This document shows, one piece after another, positions 7,155 through 15,324 of a DNA stretch of 64,000 bases; the first letter of the stretch is position 1; each line of letters starts with the position of its first letter. The stretch comes from Hydrogenophaga sp. Lineage in GTDB: Bacteria > Pseudomonadota > Gammaproteobacteria > Burkholderiales > Burkholderiaceae_C. Both the position numbers and the translations under genes were made by a program. The stretch covers positions 55,603-119,602 of the forward strand of contig NZ_SDDV01000007.1 of NCBI RefSeq assembly GCF_014773545.1, given 5' to 3'. A model generated the notes under the pieces. It did no database searches and had not been told where the DNA came from. It saw only the letters and a program-made list of their open reading frames with translations.

Positions 7155-9464
7155 ATGAAATTTCGCTTTCCCATCGTCATCATAGACGAGGACTTTCGCT
7201 CGGAAAATACCTCGGGGCTGGGCATACGCGCGCTGGCACAGGCGATTGAATCCGAGGGGTTCGAGACCATGGGGGTGACCAGCTACGGCGACCTGTCGCA
7301 ATTCGCCCAGCAGCAGTCGCGCGCCAGCGCTTTTATTTTGTCGATCGACGATGAAGAGTTCAGCTCCGGCCCCGATCTGGACCCGGTGGTCTTGAACTTG
7401 CGTCAATTCATTGGCGAGGTGCGGCGCAAGAATGCCGACGTGCCGATCTATATTTACGGCGAAACAAAGACCAGCCGTCACCTGCCGAACGACATTTTGC
7501 GCGAGCTGCACGGCTTTATTCACATGTTTGAGGACACGCCCGAGTTCGTTGCGCGCCACATCATCCGCGAAGCCAAGAGCTACCTCGAAGGCATACAGCC
7601 GCCGTTTTTCAAAGCCCTGCTCGACTACGCCGAGGACGGCTCGTACTCTTGGCACTGCCCCGGTCATTCTGGCGGCGTGGCGTTTCTGAAAAGTCCGGTG
7701 GGTCAGATGTTTCACCAGTTTTTTGGGGAAAACATGCTGCGCGCCGACGTCTGCAATTCGGTCGAAGAACTGGGGCAACTGTTGGACCACAACGGCGCCA
7801 TCGGTGCCAGTGAGCGCAACGCGGCGCGCATTTTCAACGCCGATCACTGCTTTTTCGTCACCAACGGCACCAGCACCAGCAACAAAATGGTCTGGCACCA
7901 CACGGTGGCGCCGGGCGATGTGGTGGTGGTGGATCGCAATTGCCACAAGTCGGTTTTGCACAGCATCATCATGACCGGGGCGATTCCGGTTTTCCTCAAG
8001 CCCACGCGCAACCACTACGGCATCATCGGCCCGATTCCGCAGAGCGAATTCACCATCGATTCGATTCAGGCCAAGATTCGCGCCAACCCCTTGCTGGCCG
8101 GCGTGGATGCGCAGAGCGTCAAGCCGCGCGTGCTGACGCTTACGCAGTCGACCTACGACGGCGTGCTCTACAACACCGAGGCCATCAAGCACATGCTGGA
8201 CGGCTACGTGGCCAACCTGCATTTTGACGAGGCCTGGCTGCCGCACGCAGCTTTCCATCCGTTTTATGGCAGCTTTCACGCCATGGGCAAGAAGCGCGTG
8301 CGACCCAAGGAGTCGGTGGTGTATTCGACCCAGTCGATCCACAAGCTGCTGGCCGGCATCAGCCAGGCCAGCCACGTGCTGGTGCAGGACTCGCAACACA
8401 TCAAGCTCGACCGCCACCTGTTCAACGAGGCCTATCTGATGCACACCAGCACCAGTCCGCAGTACAGCATCATCGCCAGTTGCGATGTGGCGGCGGCGAT
8501 GATGGAGCCACCCGGGGGCACCGCGTTGGTGGAAGAAAGCATTCTGGAGGCGCTGGATTTTCGCCGCGCCATGCGCAAAGTAGACGCCGAATTCGGCGAC
8601 GACGACTGGTGGTTTCAGGTCTGGGGACCGCAGGAACTGGCCGAAGAAGGCGTCGGCCGGGCCAGCGACTGGGTGCTCAACCACGAACAGGAGCAGACCA
8701 GCGGCGGTGCGGCGGCGGCCAAGCGTCACACCCAGCGCGACTGGCACGGTTTTGGCGACATGGCGCCGGGCTTCAATATGCTTGACCCGATCAAGGCCAC
8801 CATTGTCACGCCGGGCCTGAATCTGGATGGTCGTTTCGAAGCCGAGGGCATTCCGGCCTCGATCGTTACCAAGTTTTTGGCCGAGCACGGTGTGGTGGTG
8901 GAGAAAACCGGTCTCTACAGCTTTTTCATCATGTTCACCATTGGCATTACCAAGGGCCGCTGGAACACCTTGCTGACCGCTTTGCAGCAGTTCAAGGACG
9001 ACCACGCCAGAAACCAGCCGCTCTGGCGCATCCTGCCCGAGTTCTGCCAAAAGCACCCGCGCTACGAGCAAATGGGCCTGCGCGACCTGTGCCAGCACGT
9101 GCACGCGCTGTACGCCCGCTACGACATTGCGCGTCTGACGACCGAGATGTACCTGAGCGACCTGACCCCGGCCATGAAGCCAAGTGATGCATTTGCCTAC
9201 ATTGCGCAGCGCCGCACCGAGCGGGTGCCGATCGACGCGCTGGAAGGCCGCATCACCACCAGCCTGGTCACGCCATACCCGCCGGGCATTCCGCTGCTGA
9301 TTCCGGGCGAGGTGTTCAACAAGAAAATCGTCGACTACCTCAAATTTTCGCGCGAATTCAACACGCAGTGCCCAGGTTTCGAGACCGACATCCACGGTCT
9401 GGTGGAGGTGTTTGCTGCCGACGGCGGCAAACAGTATTTCGCCGATTGCGTGCAAGTCGATTAA
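7155..9464 (+). CDS. Orn/Lys/Arg decarboxylase, group III PLP enzyme
   Basis: 769 residues from ATG 7155. An N-terminal wing/receiver-like domain (MKFRFPIVIIDEDFRSENTS, about 1-135) precedes the large PLP domain and a C-terminal domain, the usual three-domain layout of inducible amino acid decarboxylases. The PLP lysine is K397 in QSIHKLLAGISQASHV. SWHCPGHSGGVAF and FVTNGTSTSNK are other family blocks. It removes the alpha-carboxyl group of arginine, lysine or ornithine to give agmatine, cadaverine or putrescine. The substrate is not certain; length and the N-terminal sequence suggest arginine or ornithine. No antiporter gene is adjacent, which argues for polyamine synthesis more than acid resistance. 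Confidence 0.9.
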   Translation: MKFRFPIVIIDEDFRSENTSGLGIRALAQAIESEGFETMGVTSYGDLSQFAQQQSRASAFILSIDDEEFSSGPDLDPVVLNLRQFIGEVRRKNADVPIYIYGETKTSRHLPNDILRELHGFIHMFEDTPEFVARHIIREAKSYLEGIQPPFFKALLDYAEDGSYSWHCPGHSGGVAFLKSPVGQMFHQFFGENMLRADVCNSVEELGQLLDHNGAIGASERNAARIFNADHCFFVTNGTSTSNKMVWHHTVAPGDVVVVDRNCHKSVLHSIIMTGAIPVFLKPTRNHYGIIGPIPQSEFTIDSIQAKIRANPLLAGVDAQSVKPRVLTLTQSTYDGVLYNTEAIKHMLDGYVANLHFDEAWLPHAAFHPFYGSFHAMGKKRVRPKESVVYSTQSIHKLLAGISQASHVLVQDSQHIKLDRHLFNEAYLMHTSTSPQYSIIASCDVAAAMMEPPGGTALVEESILEALDFRRAMRKVDAEFGDDDWWFQVWGPQELAEEGVGRASDWVLNHEQEQTSGGAAAAKRHTQRDWHGFGDMAPGFNMLDPIKATIVTPGLNLDGRFEAEGIPASIVTKFLAEHGVVVEKTGLYSFFIMFTIGITKGRWNTLLTALQQFKDDHARNQPLWRILPEFCQKHPRYEQMGLRDLCQHVHALYARYDIARLTTEMYLSDLTPAMKPSDAFAYIAQRRTERVPIDALEGRITTSLVTPYPPGIPLLIPGEVFNKKIVDYLKFSREFNTQCPGFETDIHGLVEVFAADGGKQYFADCVQVD

Positions 9465-9518
9465 CCTTGGCGGGTCGACCATGGGTGGCGGCGAACAAAT
9501 TTTTTTCTAGGAGCGCTG

Positions 9519-9737
9519 ATGTTTCCCGAGTACCGCGAACTGATTTCCAGCCTGAAAGGGCGCGACCATCACTTCACCCGCTTGTTCGACAAGCACAACG
9601 AGATCGACCAGATCATCAAGAACATGGAAGCGGGCATCGTCCCGGGCTCGCACACCGAAATCGATCAGCTCAAGAAAGAAAAGCTGCTTCTCAAAGACCA
9701 GATTTACGTGATCTTGCGCCAGCAAGCCACGGCCTGA
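9519..9737 (+). CDS. YdcH-family small protein (DUF465)
   Basis: 72 residues from ATG 9519, preceded by a good ribosome site (TAGGAG). The sequence MFPEYRELISSLKGRDHHF followed by FDKHNEIDQIIKNMEAG and LKKEKLLLKDQIYVILRQ is the short helical DUF465 fold, expected to be a helical hairpin. Function is unknown in the family. It follows the decarboxylase by 54 bases and may be cotranscribed. The stop is embedded in TGAGAGGCTAAGAGGCTAAG, related to a motif found at the stop codons of several other genes here. Confidence 0.88.
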   Translation: MFPEYRELISSLKGRDHHFTRLFDKHNEIDQIIKNMEAGIVPGSHTEIDQLKKEKLLLKDQIYVILRQQATA

Positions 9738-9941
9738 GAGGCTAAGAGGCTAAGCCCCTCTACAGGCTCAGCCTGAACGGGGTGGTGTTGCGGGCTCGAT
9801 GAAAACCGCTTCGGCTGTATTGCAGCGGCAGCGGGGTGCCCGCTTGCGCTTGCTGGGGTTGGTGCAGACCGGGTGACAGGTGCTGCCGCTCGTGACACAC
9901 TGGGCGGATTCAAACCTGAACCAAACGAAGGAGCCTGCCCC

Positions 9942-11786
9942 ATGTCAGCCGACCCGAAGATGCATTGGAATGTGGGCTACTGGTTGCTCGCGTTGCTGGC
10001 TCTGGTGTGGATTCAGTCTGCCTGGCAGGCTGCTCGCTTGGTGGATGTGGTGCCCTACAGTGAATTTCAGCAAGCGCTGGCGGATCGTCGCTTGTCCGAG
10101 GTCATCATCGGCGAGACCACCATCACCGGCAGGTTGAAAACGCCCGACGCCCAGGGCAATACCTTGATCGTGGCCAATCGGGTCGAGGTCGACCTGGCCG
10201 AGCGGCTGCTGCAACACCAGGTTCCCTTCACGCGCGTGGTGGAAAACACCTTGCTGCGCGATCTGCTGTCTTGGGTGGTACCGGCGCTGATTTTTCTGGG
10301 TTTGTGGTTTTTCCTGATTCGGCGTCTGTTGGAAAAACAGGGCGGTGGCATGGGCGGCTTCATGAACATTGGCAAGAGCCACGCCAAAATCTACGTCGAA
10401 AAAGATACCGGCGTGACCTTTGCCGATGTGGCCGGCGTCGACGAGGCCAAGGCCGAGCTGCAAGAGGTCGTGGCTTTTTTGAAAGACCCGAAAGATCGCG
10501 GTCGCCTGGGTGCGCGCCTGCCCAAGGGGGTGCTGCTGGTCGGGCCGCCCGGTACCGGCAAAACCTTGCTGGCCAAGGCGGTCGCGGGCGAGGCTGGGGT
10601 GCCGTACTTCAGCATCTCGGGCAGTGAATTTGTCGAAATGTTCGTCGGCGTGGGTGCGGCCCGGGTGCGCGACTTGTTCGAGCAGGCGCGCGCCAAGGCG
10701 CCGGCGATCATTTTCATCGACGAACTCGATGCGCTGGGTCGGGCGCGCGGCGCGGCCTCTCCGGTCGGCGGTCATGACGAGCGCGAGCAAACACTCAACC
10801 AGTTGCTGACCGAACTGGACGGTTTCGACGGCTCCTCTGGACTGGTTTTGCTGGCAGCAACCAACCGACCCGAAATTTTGGACGCCGCGCTGCTGCGTGC
10901 TGGCCGCTTCGATCGCCAGGTGCTGGTGGATCGGCCGGACAAGGCAGGCCGGGTGCAGATTCTGAAGGTGCATATCCGCAAGATCCGACTCGCTCCCCGC
11001 GTCGATCTGGAGCAGGTGGCCCAGCTCACCACCGGTTTTTCCGGCGCCGATCTGGCCAATTTGTGCAACGAAGCGGCGCTGGCGGCGACCCGGCGCAACG
11101 CACACGAGGTCGATCTGGTGGATTTCACCGTCGCGGTCGAGCGCATTGTCGCCGGGCTGGAAAAGAAGAACCGCGTGCTCAACCCGCGTGAGCGCGAAGT
11201 GGTGGCGTTTCACGAAATGGGCCACGCCCTGGTGGCGATGAGCCTGCCCGGCACCGACGTGGTACACAAAGTCTCCATCATTCCGCGCGGCATTGGCGCG
11301 CTGGGCTACACCATTCAGCGGCCGACCGAAGACCGATTTTTGATGACGGCGCAGGAGCTCGAGTACAAAATCATGGTGCTGCTGGGCGGGCGTGCGGCAG
11401 AAAAGTTGGTGTTTGGCCACTTGTCGACCGGCGCCTCGGACGATTTGGCCCGGGTGACCGACATCGCGCGCGACATGGCCACGCGCTACGGCATGGTGCA
11501 AGAGCTGGGCTACGTCACCTACGAGGCACAGCGCCAGCCGTTTCTCGATATGCCCGGCTTTGCGCCTGGTGGCTGGCGGCCCAGCCCAGACACCCAACAG
11601 CAGATCGACGCGGCGGTGAAAACCATTGTGATGGATGCGTTCGACCGCGCCACCGCCTTGCTAATGGGCAGGCGCGAACTGCTGGAGCGCTGCGCGCGCG
11701 AGCTGCTCAAGTACGAAACGCTGGATGAGGCGGCCTTGCGGGCGCTGATCACGCCTGCAATGGATGCCGAGCAGCAGCTTCAATAA
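9942..11786 (+). CDS. ftsH: FtsH-type ATP-dependent membrane zinc protease (likely paralogue)
   Basis: 614 residues from ATG 9942, which has the ribosome site GAAGGAG. Two membrane segments (about residues 8-25 and 108-130) flank a small periplasmic domain. The AAA module has Walker A GPPGTGKT at 201-208, Walker [12 protein letters not shown], and the second region of homology ending in [14 protein letters not shown]. The zinc site HEMGH begins at residue 424, and [16 protein letters not shown] holds the third ligand. FtsH degrades misfolded membrane and some soluble proteins. The locus is not the usual rlmE-ftsH-folP context, so this is probably a second FtsH. Its stop directly abuts the convergent ffs gene. 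Confidence 0.94.
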   Translation: MSADPKMHWNVGYWLLALLALVWIQSAWQAARLVDVVPYSEFQQALADRRLSEVIIGETTITGRLKTPDAQGNTLIVANRVEVDLAERLLQHQVPFTRVVENTLLRDLLSWVVPALIFLGLWFFLIRRLLEKQGGGMGGFMNIGKSHAKIYVEKDTGVTFADVAGVDEAKAELQEVVAFLKDPKDRGRLGARLPKGVLLVGPPGTGKTLLAKAVAGEAGVPYFSISGSEFVEMFVGVGAARVRDLFEQARAKAPAIIFIDELDALGRARGAASPVGGHDEREQTLNQLLTELDGFDGSSGLVLLAATNRPEILDAALLRAGRFDRQVLVDRPDKAGRVQILKVHIRKIRLAPRVDLEQVAQLTTGFSGADLANLCNEAALAATRRNAHEVDLVDFTVAVERIVAGLEKKNRVLNPREREVVAFHEMGHALVAMSLPGTDVVHKVSIIPRGIGALGYTIQRPTEDRFLMTAQELEYKIMVLLGGRAAEKLVFGHLSTGASDDLARVTDIARDMATRYGMVQELGYVTYEAQRQPFLDMPGFAPGGWRPSPDTQQQIDAAVKTIVMDAFDRATALLMGRRELLERCARELLKYETLDEAALRALITPAMDAEQQLQ

Positions 11787-11886
11787 GGTGACGAGCCTTG
11801 ACCCCGGCACTGGCTCTACAGTTAGGGCTGCTTGGTTCCCCACCTGACCCGGTTGGCCGCTTCACCATGCGGGAAGGCCCGTCACC
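11787..11886 (-). ncRNA. ffs: 4.5S (signal recognition particle) RNA
   Basis: The minus strand shows the SRP Alu-less hairpin. The ends GGTGACG and CGTCACC pair, continued by GGCCTT/AAGGCT. The apical, universally conserved Ffh-binding region reads GGGTCAGGTGGGGAACCAAG followed by CAGCCC. Length, about 100 nt, fits a short bacterial SRP RNA. It binds Ffh to target nascent membrane proteins to FtsY/SecYEG. It begins on the base next to the ftsH stop and converges on that gene. The ends are set from the terminal pairing. Confidence 0.9.
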
Positions 11887-11923
11887 CGCGATTGTAAGGC
11901 CTGCCCAGGTACTGGGCAGCGAA

Positions 11924-12262
11924 TCAGTCCTCGCTCAGGTCTTTGATCGGGGCGTCCGGGGCGTTTTTCTTCACCGAGGCGATACCGTTTTCCATGGCGG
12001 CGGTGGAGGAGTACATTTCGCTGCGCCCAATCGCCTGACCGTTCGATGCTTTCAGGCTGAAGTAGGGCTCGCCGGCGCTGGAAGTGGCGCGAACAAAGCG
12101 CTCGTCCTGGCTGGCGTTCGCCTTGCAGGACGCTATGCCTTGCAGCGCGCTGTCCTTGCTCTCGTACATCGGGCTGCTGAGGATGACCTGGCCGTTGCTG
12201 GCTTTCAGGTTGAACAGAAATTTTCCATTTTTGGAAACGCTGAGTTCGAATTTTCCGGCCAT
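11924..12262 (-). CDS. YegP-like protein with two DUF1508 repeats
   Basis: 112 residues from ATG 12262 (GGAG ribosome site nearby). Two tandem copies of the DUF1508 unit are visible: GKFLFNLKASNGQVILSS (about residues 13-30) and EPYFSLKASNGQAIGRSEMY (about 64-83), each followed by an AxxGIxSxKxNA helix. YegP-type proteins are small cytoplasmic proteins without an established activity. Upstream lies a short tandem repeat, AGTGAAGTC, about three times at 12275-12297. Confidence 0.9.
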   Translation of the reverse strand: MAGKFELSVSKNGKFLFNLKASNGQVILSSPMYESKDSALQGIASCKANASQDERFVRATSSAGEPYFSLKASNGQAIGRSEMYSSTAAMENGIASVKKNAPDAPIKDLSED

Positions 12263-12382
12263 ACGGCTTCTCCAGTGAAGTCAGTGAAGTCAGTGAATGG
12301 GTGCTGCACCCGAGCGCCGGGCTGCCAGGCGCTCGGGTGCCCGACAGTCTACCTGGGATGGGCGGCGCCGTAGAATCAGACC

Positions 12383-14299
12383 ATGTCTTACCTCGTGCTC
12401 GCCAGAAAGTACCGCCCCCGAGATTTTTCCGCCATGGTGGGACAAGAGCATGTGGTGCGCGCGCTGTCGAACGCCTTGAGCAGCCAGCGGCTGCACCACG
12501 CTTATTTGTTCACCGGTACGCGCGGGGTAGGTAAAACCACGGTGGCGCGCATTCTGGCCAAGTCGCTCAACTGTCTGGGGCCCGACGGGCAGGGCGGCAT
12601 CACGGCCACGCCGTGTGGCGTCTGCCAGGCCTGCGCCGACATCGACAGCGGTCGTTTCGTCGATTACACCGAACTCGACGCCGCCTCCAACCGGGGTGTG
12701 GACGAGGTGCAGGCGCTGCTGGAGCAGGCGGTTTACAAGCCGGTGCAGGGACGCTTCAAGGTGTTCATGATCGACGAGGTGCACATGCTGAGCGGCCACG
12801 CTTTCAATGCCATGTTGAAGACGCTGGAGGAGCCGCCCGAATACCTGAAATTCGTTCTTGCCACCACCGACCCGCAGAAGGTGCCGGTGACGGTGCTCTC
12901 GCGTTGCCTGCAGTTCAACCTGAGGCCGATGGCGCCCGAAACCGTGCAGGAGCACCTGCAGCAGGTCTTGCGCGCAGAAAATGTCACTGCCGAGGCCGCC
13001 GCGCTGCGCCTGCTGGCGCGCGCGGCGCGCGGCTCGATGCGCGATGCGCTGTCGCTGACCGATCAGGCGATTGCCTTTGGCGGCGGTCAAGTGCAAGAGG
13101 CCGCGGTGCGCCAGATGCTGGGTGTGGTCGATCGCTCTTATGTGCTGCGCCTGCTCGATGCGCTGGCACGTGCCGATGGCGCCGATCTGCTGCAAACCAT
13201 AGACGCGCTGCGTCGCAACGGCCTGAGCGCCGCCAGCGCCCTGGAGGAGATGAGCGGCGTGTTGCAGCGCATGGCGGTGCTGCAGGCGCTGCCTGGTCAC
13301 ACCGGCGCAAGCGACACAGACGACCCCGATGCCGCCGAGACCCGGCGCCTGGCGCAGCACATGCCCGCCGATGAGACCCAGTTGCTCTACAGCCTGTGTC
13401 TGCACGGCCGCGCCGAGCTGGGATTGGCGCCCGACGAATACGCCGCCCTCACCATGGTCTTGCTGCGTCTGCTGGCGTTCAAGCCAGCACCCGTTGCGGC
13501 AGGCGGCGCGGCGGGCGCGACGGCTGAAAAAAAAACCCTGCATCCAGCCGCTGAGGCCGGTGCACGGCCGCATCCAAACGCCGTGCTGCCAACACCGGCG
13601 CAGCCGCTGCCGCCGACCACGGCCAGCCTATTGATCCGGCCCGGTGAAGTATCAACCGTTCGCCCTGAGCTTGTCGAAGGGCTTCCTTCGACAAGCTCAG
13701 GACAGTCGGAAATACAAGCTCAGCCCGAACGGAACTCAAGATTTCACCGGGCCGGTTCATTAACGCCCGCGCCCCCATCCCCAGCCTCAGTCTGGCCAGC
13801 CGCAGTTGAACCGACAGAGCCGTTGTCGGGGACGCAAGCGGCGCCGGCCGCGCCCGCCGCTGCGTGCGTCCACACGCCTGCGCCCGCCAGCGCGGTGGCG
13901 GGCGACGAGTCGACCGACGGCGATTTCTGGTTTGATACCGTAGGCCAGTTGCTGCACGCGCAAGCCATTGCAGCGCTGGTGCGCGAGCTGGGCTTGCAGT
14001 CGCAACTGCGCGCGCGTGGCGCCGACGAGTGGCGGCTGCGCGTCGAGCGTGAGTCGCTCATCCAGGGCACTAGCGGCGAGCGGCTGGCGCTTGCGCTGCA
14101 AACGCTGGGTTTTTCGGTGCGGCTCTCTTTTGAAGTGGGCCCGGTGAACGACTCGCCGGCGCTGCGCCAAGCGGCGCAGGCACAGCGCCAGCAGCGCCAG
14201 GCCGAAGCCCACATTCTGGCCGACCCGTTCGTGCAAGCCATGATGCGCGACTTTGGCGGCAAAATCGTCGCCGGCACGCTCTTGGCCAGCGCAGCCTGA
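12383..14299 (+). CDS. dnaX: DNA polymerase III subunit tau (gamma by frameshift)
   Basis: 638 residues from ATG 12383. Domain I has the P-loop TRGVGKTT near residue 50, a zinc module (CLGPDG then CGVCQAC) and Walker B MIDEVHML. Domains II-III follow to about residue 370, then a low-complexity linker and the C-terminal tau domain (DFWFDTVGQLLHAQAIAALV). Tau is the clamp-loader ATPase that also links polymerase cores and DnaB. Two oddities: an A9 run at 13527-13535 just after domain III, with a -1 stop 18 bases later, and a 132-bp repeat element inserted in frame at 13630-13761. It heads a dnaX-ybaB-recR operon. Confidence 0.97.
   Translation: MSYLVLARKYRPRDFSAMVGQEHVVRALSNALSSQRLHHAYLFTGTRGVGKTTVARILAKSLNCLGPDGQGGITATPCGVCQACADIDSGRFVDYTELDAASNRGVDEVQALLEQAVYKPVQGRFKVFMIDEVHMLSGHAFNAMLKTLEEPPEYLKFVLATTDPQKVPVTVLSRCLQFNLRPMAPETVQEHLQQVLRAENVTAEAAALRLLARAARGSMRDALSLTDQAIAFGGGQVQEAAVRQMLGVVDRSYVLRLLDALARADGADLLQTIDALRRNGLSAASALEEMSGVLQRMAVLQALPGHTGASDTDDPDAAETRRLAQHMPADETQLLYSLCLHGRAELGLAPDEYAALTMVLLRLLAFKPAPVAAGGAAGATAEKKTLHPAAEAGARPHPNAVLPTPAQPLPPTTASLLIRPGEVSTVRPELVEGLPSTSSGQSEIQAQPERNSRFHRAGSLTPAPPSPASVWPAAVEPTEPLSGTQAAPAAPAAACVHTPAPASAVAGDESTDGDFWFDTVGQLLHAQAIAALVRELGLQSQLRARGADEWRLRVERESLIQGTSGERLALALQTLGFSVRLSFEVGPVNDSPALRQAAQAQRQQRQAEAHILADPFVQAMMRDFGGKIVAGTLLASAA
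13527..13569 (+). promoter_or_regulatory. Predicted dnaX slippage/frameshift site
   Basis: Codons 382-384 read GAA AAA AAA with nine consecutive A. A -1 shift (or one extra A in the mRNA) gives N-P-A-S-S-R then TGA at 13552-13554, a product of 390 residues ending just after domain III. A +1 shift (one A fewer) stops at TGA 13632-13634. A short hairpin GGCCG/CGGCC lies at 13555-13569. A9 slippage in dnaX is known from Thermus thermophilus; here it is inferred. Confidence 0.6.
13630..13761. repeat. MITE-like element copy 1, in frame within dnaX
   Basis: The 132-bp element begins ATTGATCCGGCCCGGTGAA and ends with its near inverted copy (TTCACCGGGCCGGTTCATT). Inside are two REP-like cores (GTTCGCCCTGAGCTTGTCGA and its inverse). 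The length is a multiple of three and no stop occurs in the dnaX frame, so it adds 44 codons (including STVRPELVEGLPSTSSGQ) to the linker of tau. It matches copies at 42895 and 43942. Confidence 0.88.
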
Positions 14300-14335
14300 C
14301 AACCCATTCATCGACATCCATCCAGAAGGAAAACC

Positions 14336-14668
14336 ATGTTCAACAAAGGACAACTCGCCGGCCTCATGAAGCAGGCCCAGGCCATGCAGGACAACCTGAA
14401 AAAAACGCAGGATGAGCTGGCTTTCGTCGAAGTCAGCGGCGAGTCGGGCGCCGGTCTGGTCAAGGTGCTGATGACCTGCAAGCACGACGTCAAGCGCGTC
14501 AGCATCGACCCCAGCTTGCTGGCCGAGGACAAAGACATGCTGGAAGACTTGGTGGCTGCCGCTTTCAACGCAGCGGTGCGCAAGGCCGAGGAAACCACCC
14601 AAGAACGCATGGGCAAATTAACCGCAGGCATGCCCAGCCTGCCTGGCGGCATGAAGTTTCCATTTTGA
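14336..14668 (+). CDS. ybaB: YbaB/EbfC nucleoid-associated protein
   Basis: 110 residues from ATG 14336, with ribosome site [27 protein letters not shown] followed by a helical segment and the conserved [20 protein letters not shown] is the YbaB fold. These proteins form tweezer-like dimers that bind DNA and colour nucleoid structure and repair gene expression. The gene lies 36 bases after dnaX and overlaps the possible TTG start of recR, the classic dnaX-ybaB-recR order. Confidence 0.95.
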   Translation: MFNKGQLAGLMKQAQAMQDNLKKTQDELAFVEVSGESGAGLVKVLMTCKHDVKRVSIDPSLLAEDKDMLEDLVAAAFNAAVRKAEETTQERMGKLTAGMPSLPGGMKFPF

Positions 14669-14706
14669 GTCGCTCGGGGTCGACCCAGGCATTTGCACCC
14701 GCCGAC

Positions 14707-15312
14707 ATGGCGCAGGCGCACGCACTCGAACGGCTGGTGCAAGCCTTGCGCTATCTGCCTGGGGTGGGCGTCAAATCGGCGCAGCGCATGGCCTTTCATC
14801 TGCTGCAGCACGAGCGCGAAGGCGCGGCACGGCTGGCGCAGGCCTTGCAGCAGGCGCTGGCCTCGATGCGGCACTGCGCCCTGTGTCACACCTTCACCGA
14901 GGCCGAAATCTGTCCCACCTGTCTGGACCCGCAGCGTGATCGCAGCCAGCTCTGCGTGGTCGAGACCCCCGCCGATCAGGCCACGCTCGAGCGCACCGGC
15001 GCCTACCGGGGGCGCTACTTCGTTTTGATGGGCAAGCTCAGCGCCCTAGACGGTGTCGGTCCGCGCGAAATTGGTCTGGCGCAACTGCTTGCGCGCGTAG
15101 ACCATTTGGTCGACGCTGAACGCGAGGTGCGCGAGGTGATCCTGGCGACCAATTTCACCGCCGAGGGAGAAACCACCGCGCACCTGATCACGCAGGCGCT
15201 CAAGGCGCGCGGCGTGCAGGTCACACGGCTGGCGCGCGGCGTGCCCATCGGCAGCGAACTCGAGTACGTCGACCTGGGCACCATTGCCCACGCGCTGGTG
15301 GATCGGCGCTGA
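14707..15312 (+). CDS. recR: Recombination mediator RecR
   Basis: 201 residues from ATG 14707; a TTG at 14665 overlapping the ybaB stop (TTGA) would add 14 residues and is a possible translationally coupled start. The N-terminal helix-hairpin-helix is [19 protein letters not shown]. The zinc finger is C-x2-C (CALC) with C-x2-C (CPTC), and a Toprim domain begins at [20 protein letters not shown]. RecR works with RecO and RecF to load RecA on SSB-coated gaps. It closes the dnaX operon. Confidence 0.96.
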   Translation: MAQAHALERLVQALRYLPGVGVKSAQRMAFHLLQHEREGAARLAQALQQALASMRHCALCHTFTEAEICPTCLDPQRDRSQLCVVETPADQATLERTGAYRGRYFVLMGKLSALDGVGPREIGLAQLLARVDHLVDAEREVREVILATNFTAEGETTAHLITQALKARGVQVTRLARGVPIGSELEYVDLGTIAHALVDRR

Positions 15313-15324
15313 GCGGCCCCGTCC

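Noticed and set aside
7050..9482. 810-residue open frame antisense to the Orn/Lys/Arg decarboxylase
   Set aside because: It mirrors the codon pattern of the plus-strand gene, has no recognisable domains, and covers a strongly conserved enzyme on the other strand. High GC makes long shadow frames common.
12275..12297. AGTGAAGTC tandem before dnaX as a regulatory element
   Set aside because: Three short units only; no supporting motif. Listed with the neighbouring gene as a simple repeat.
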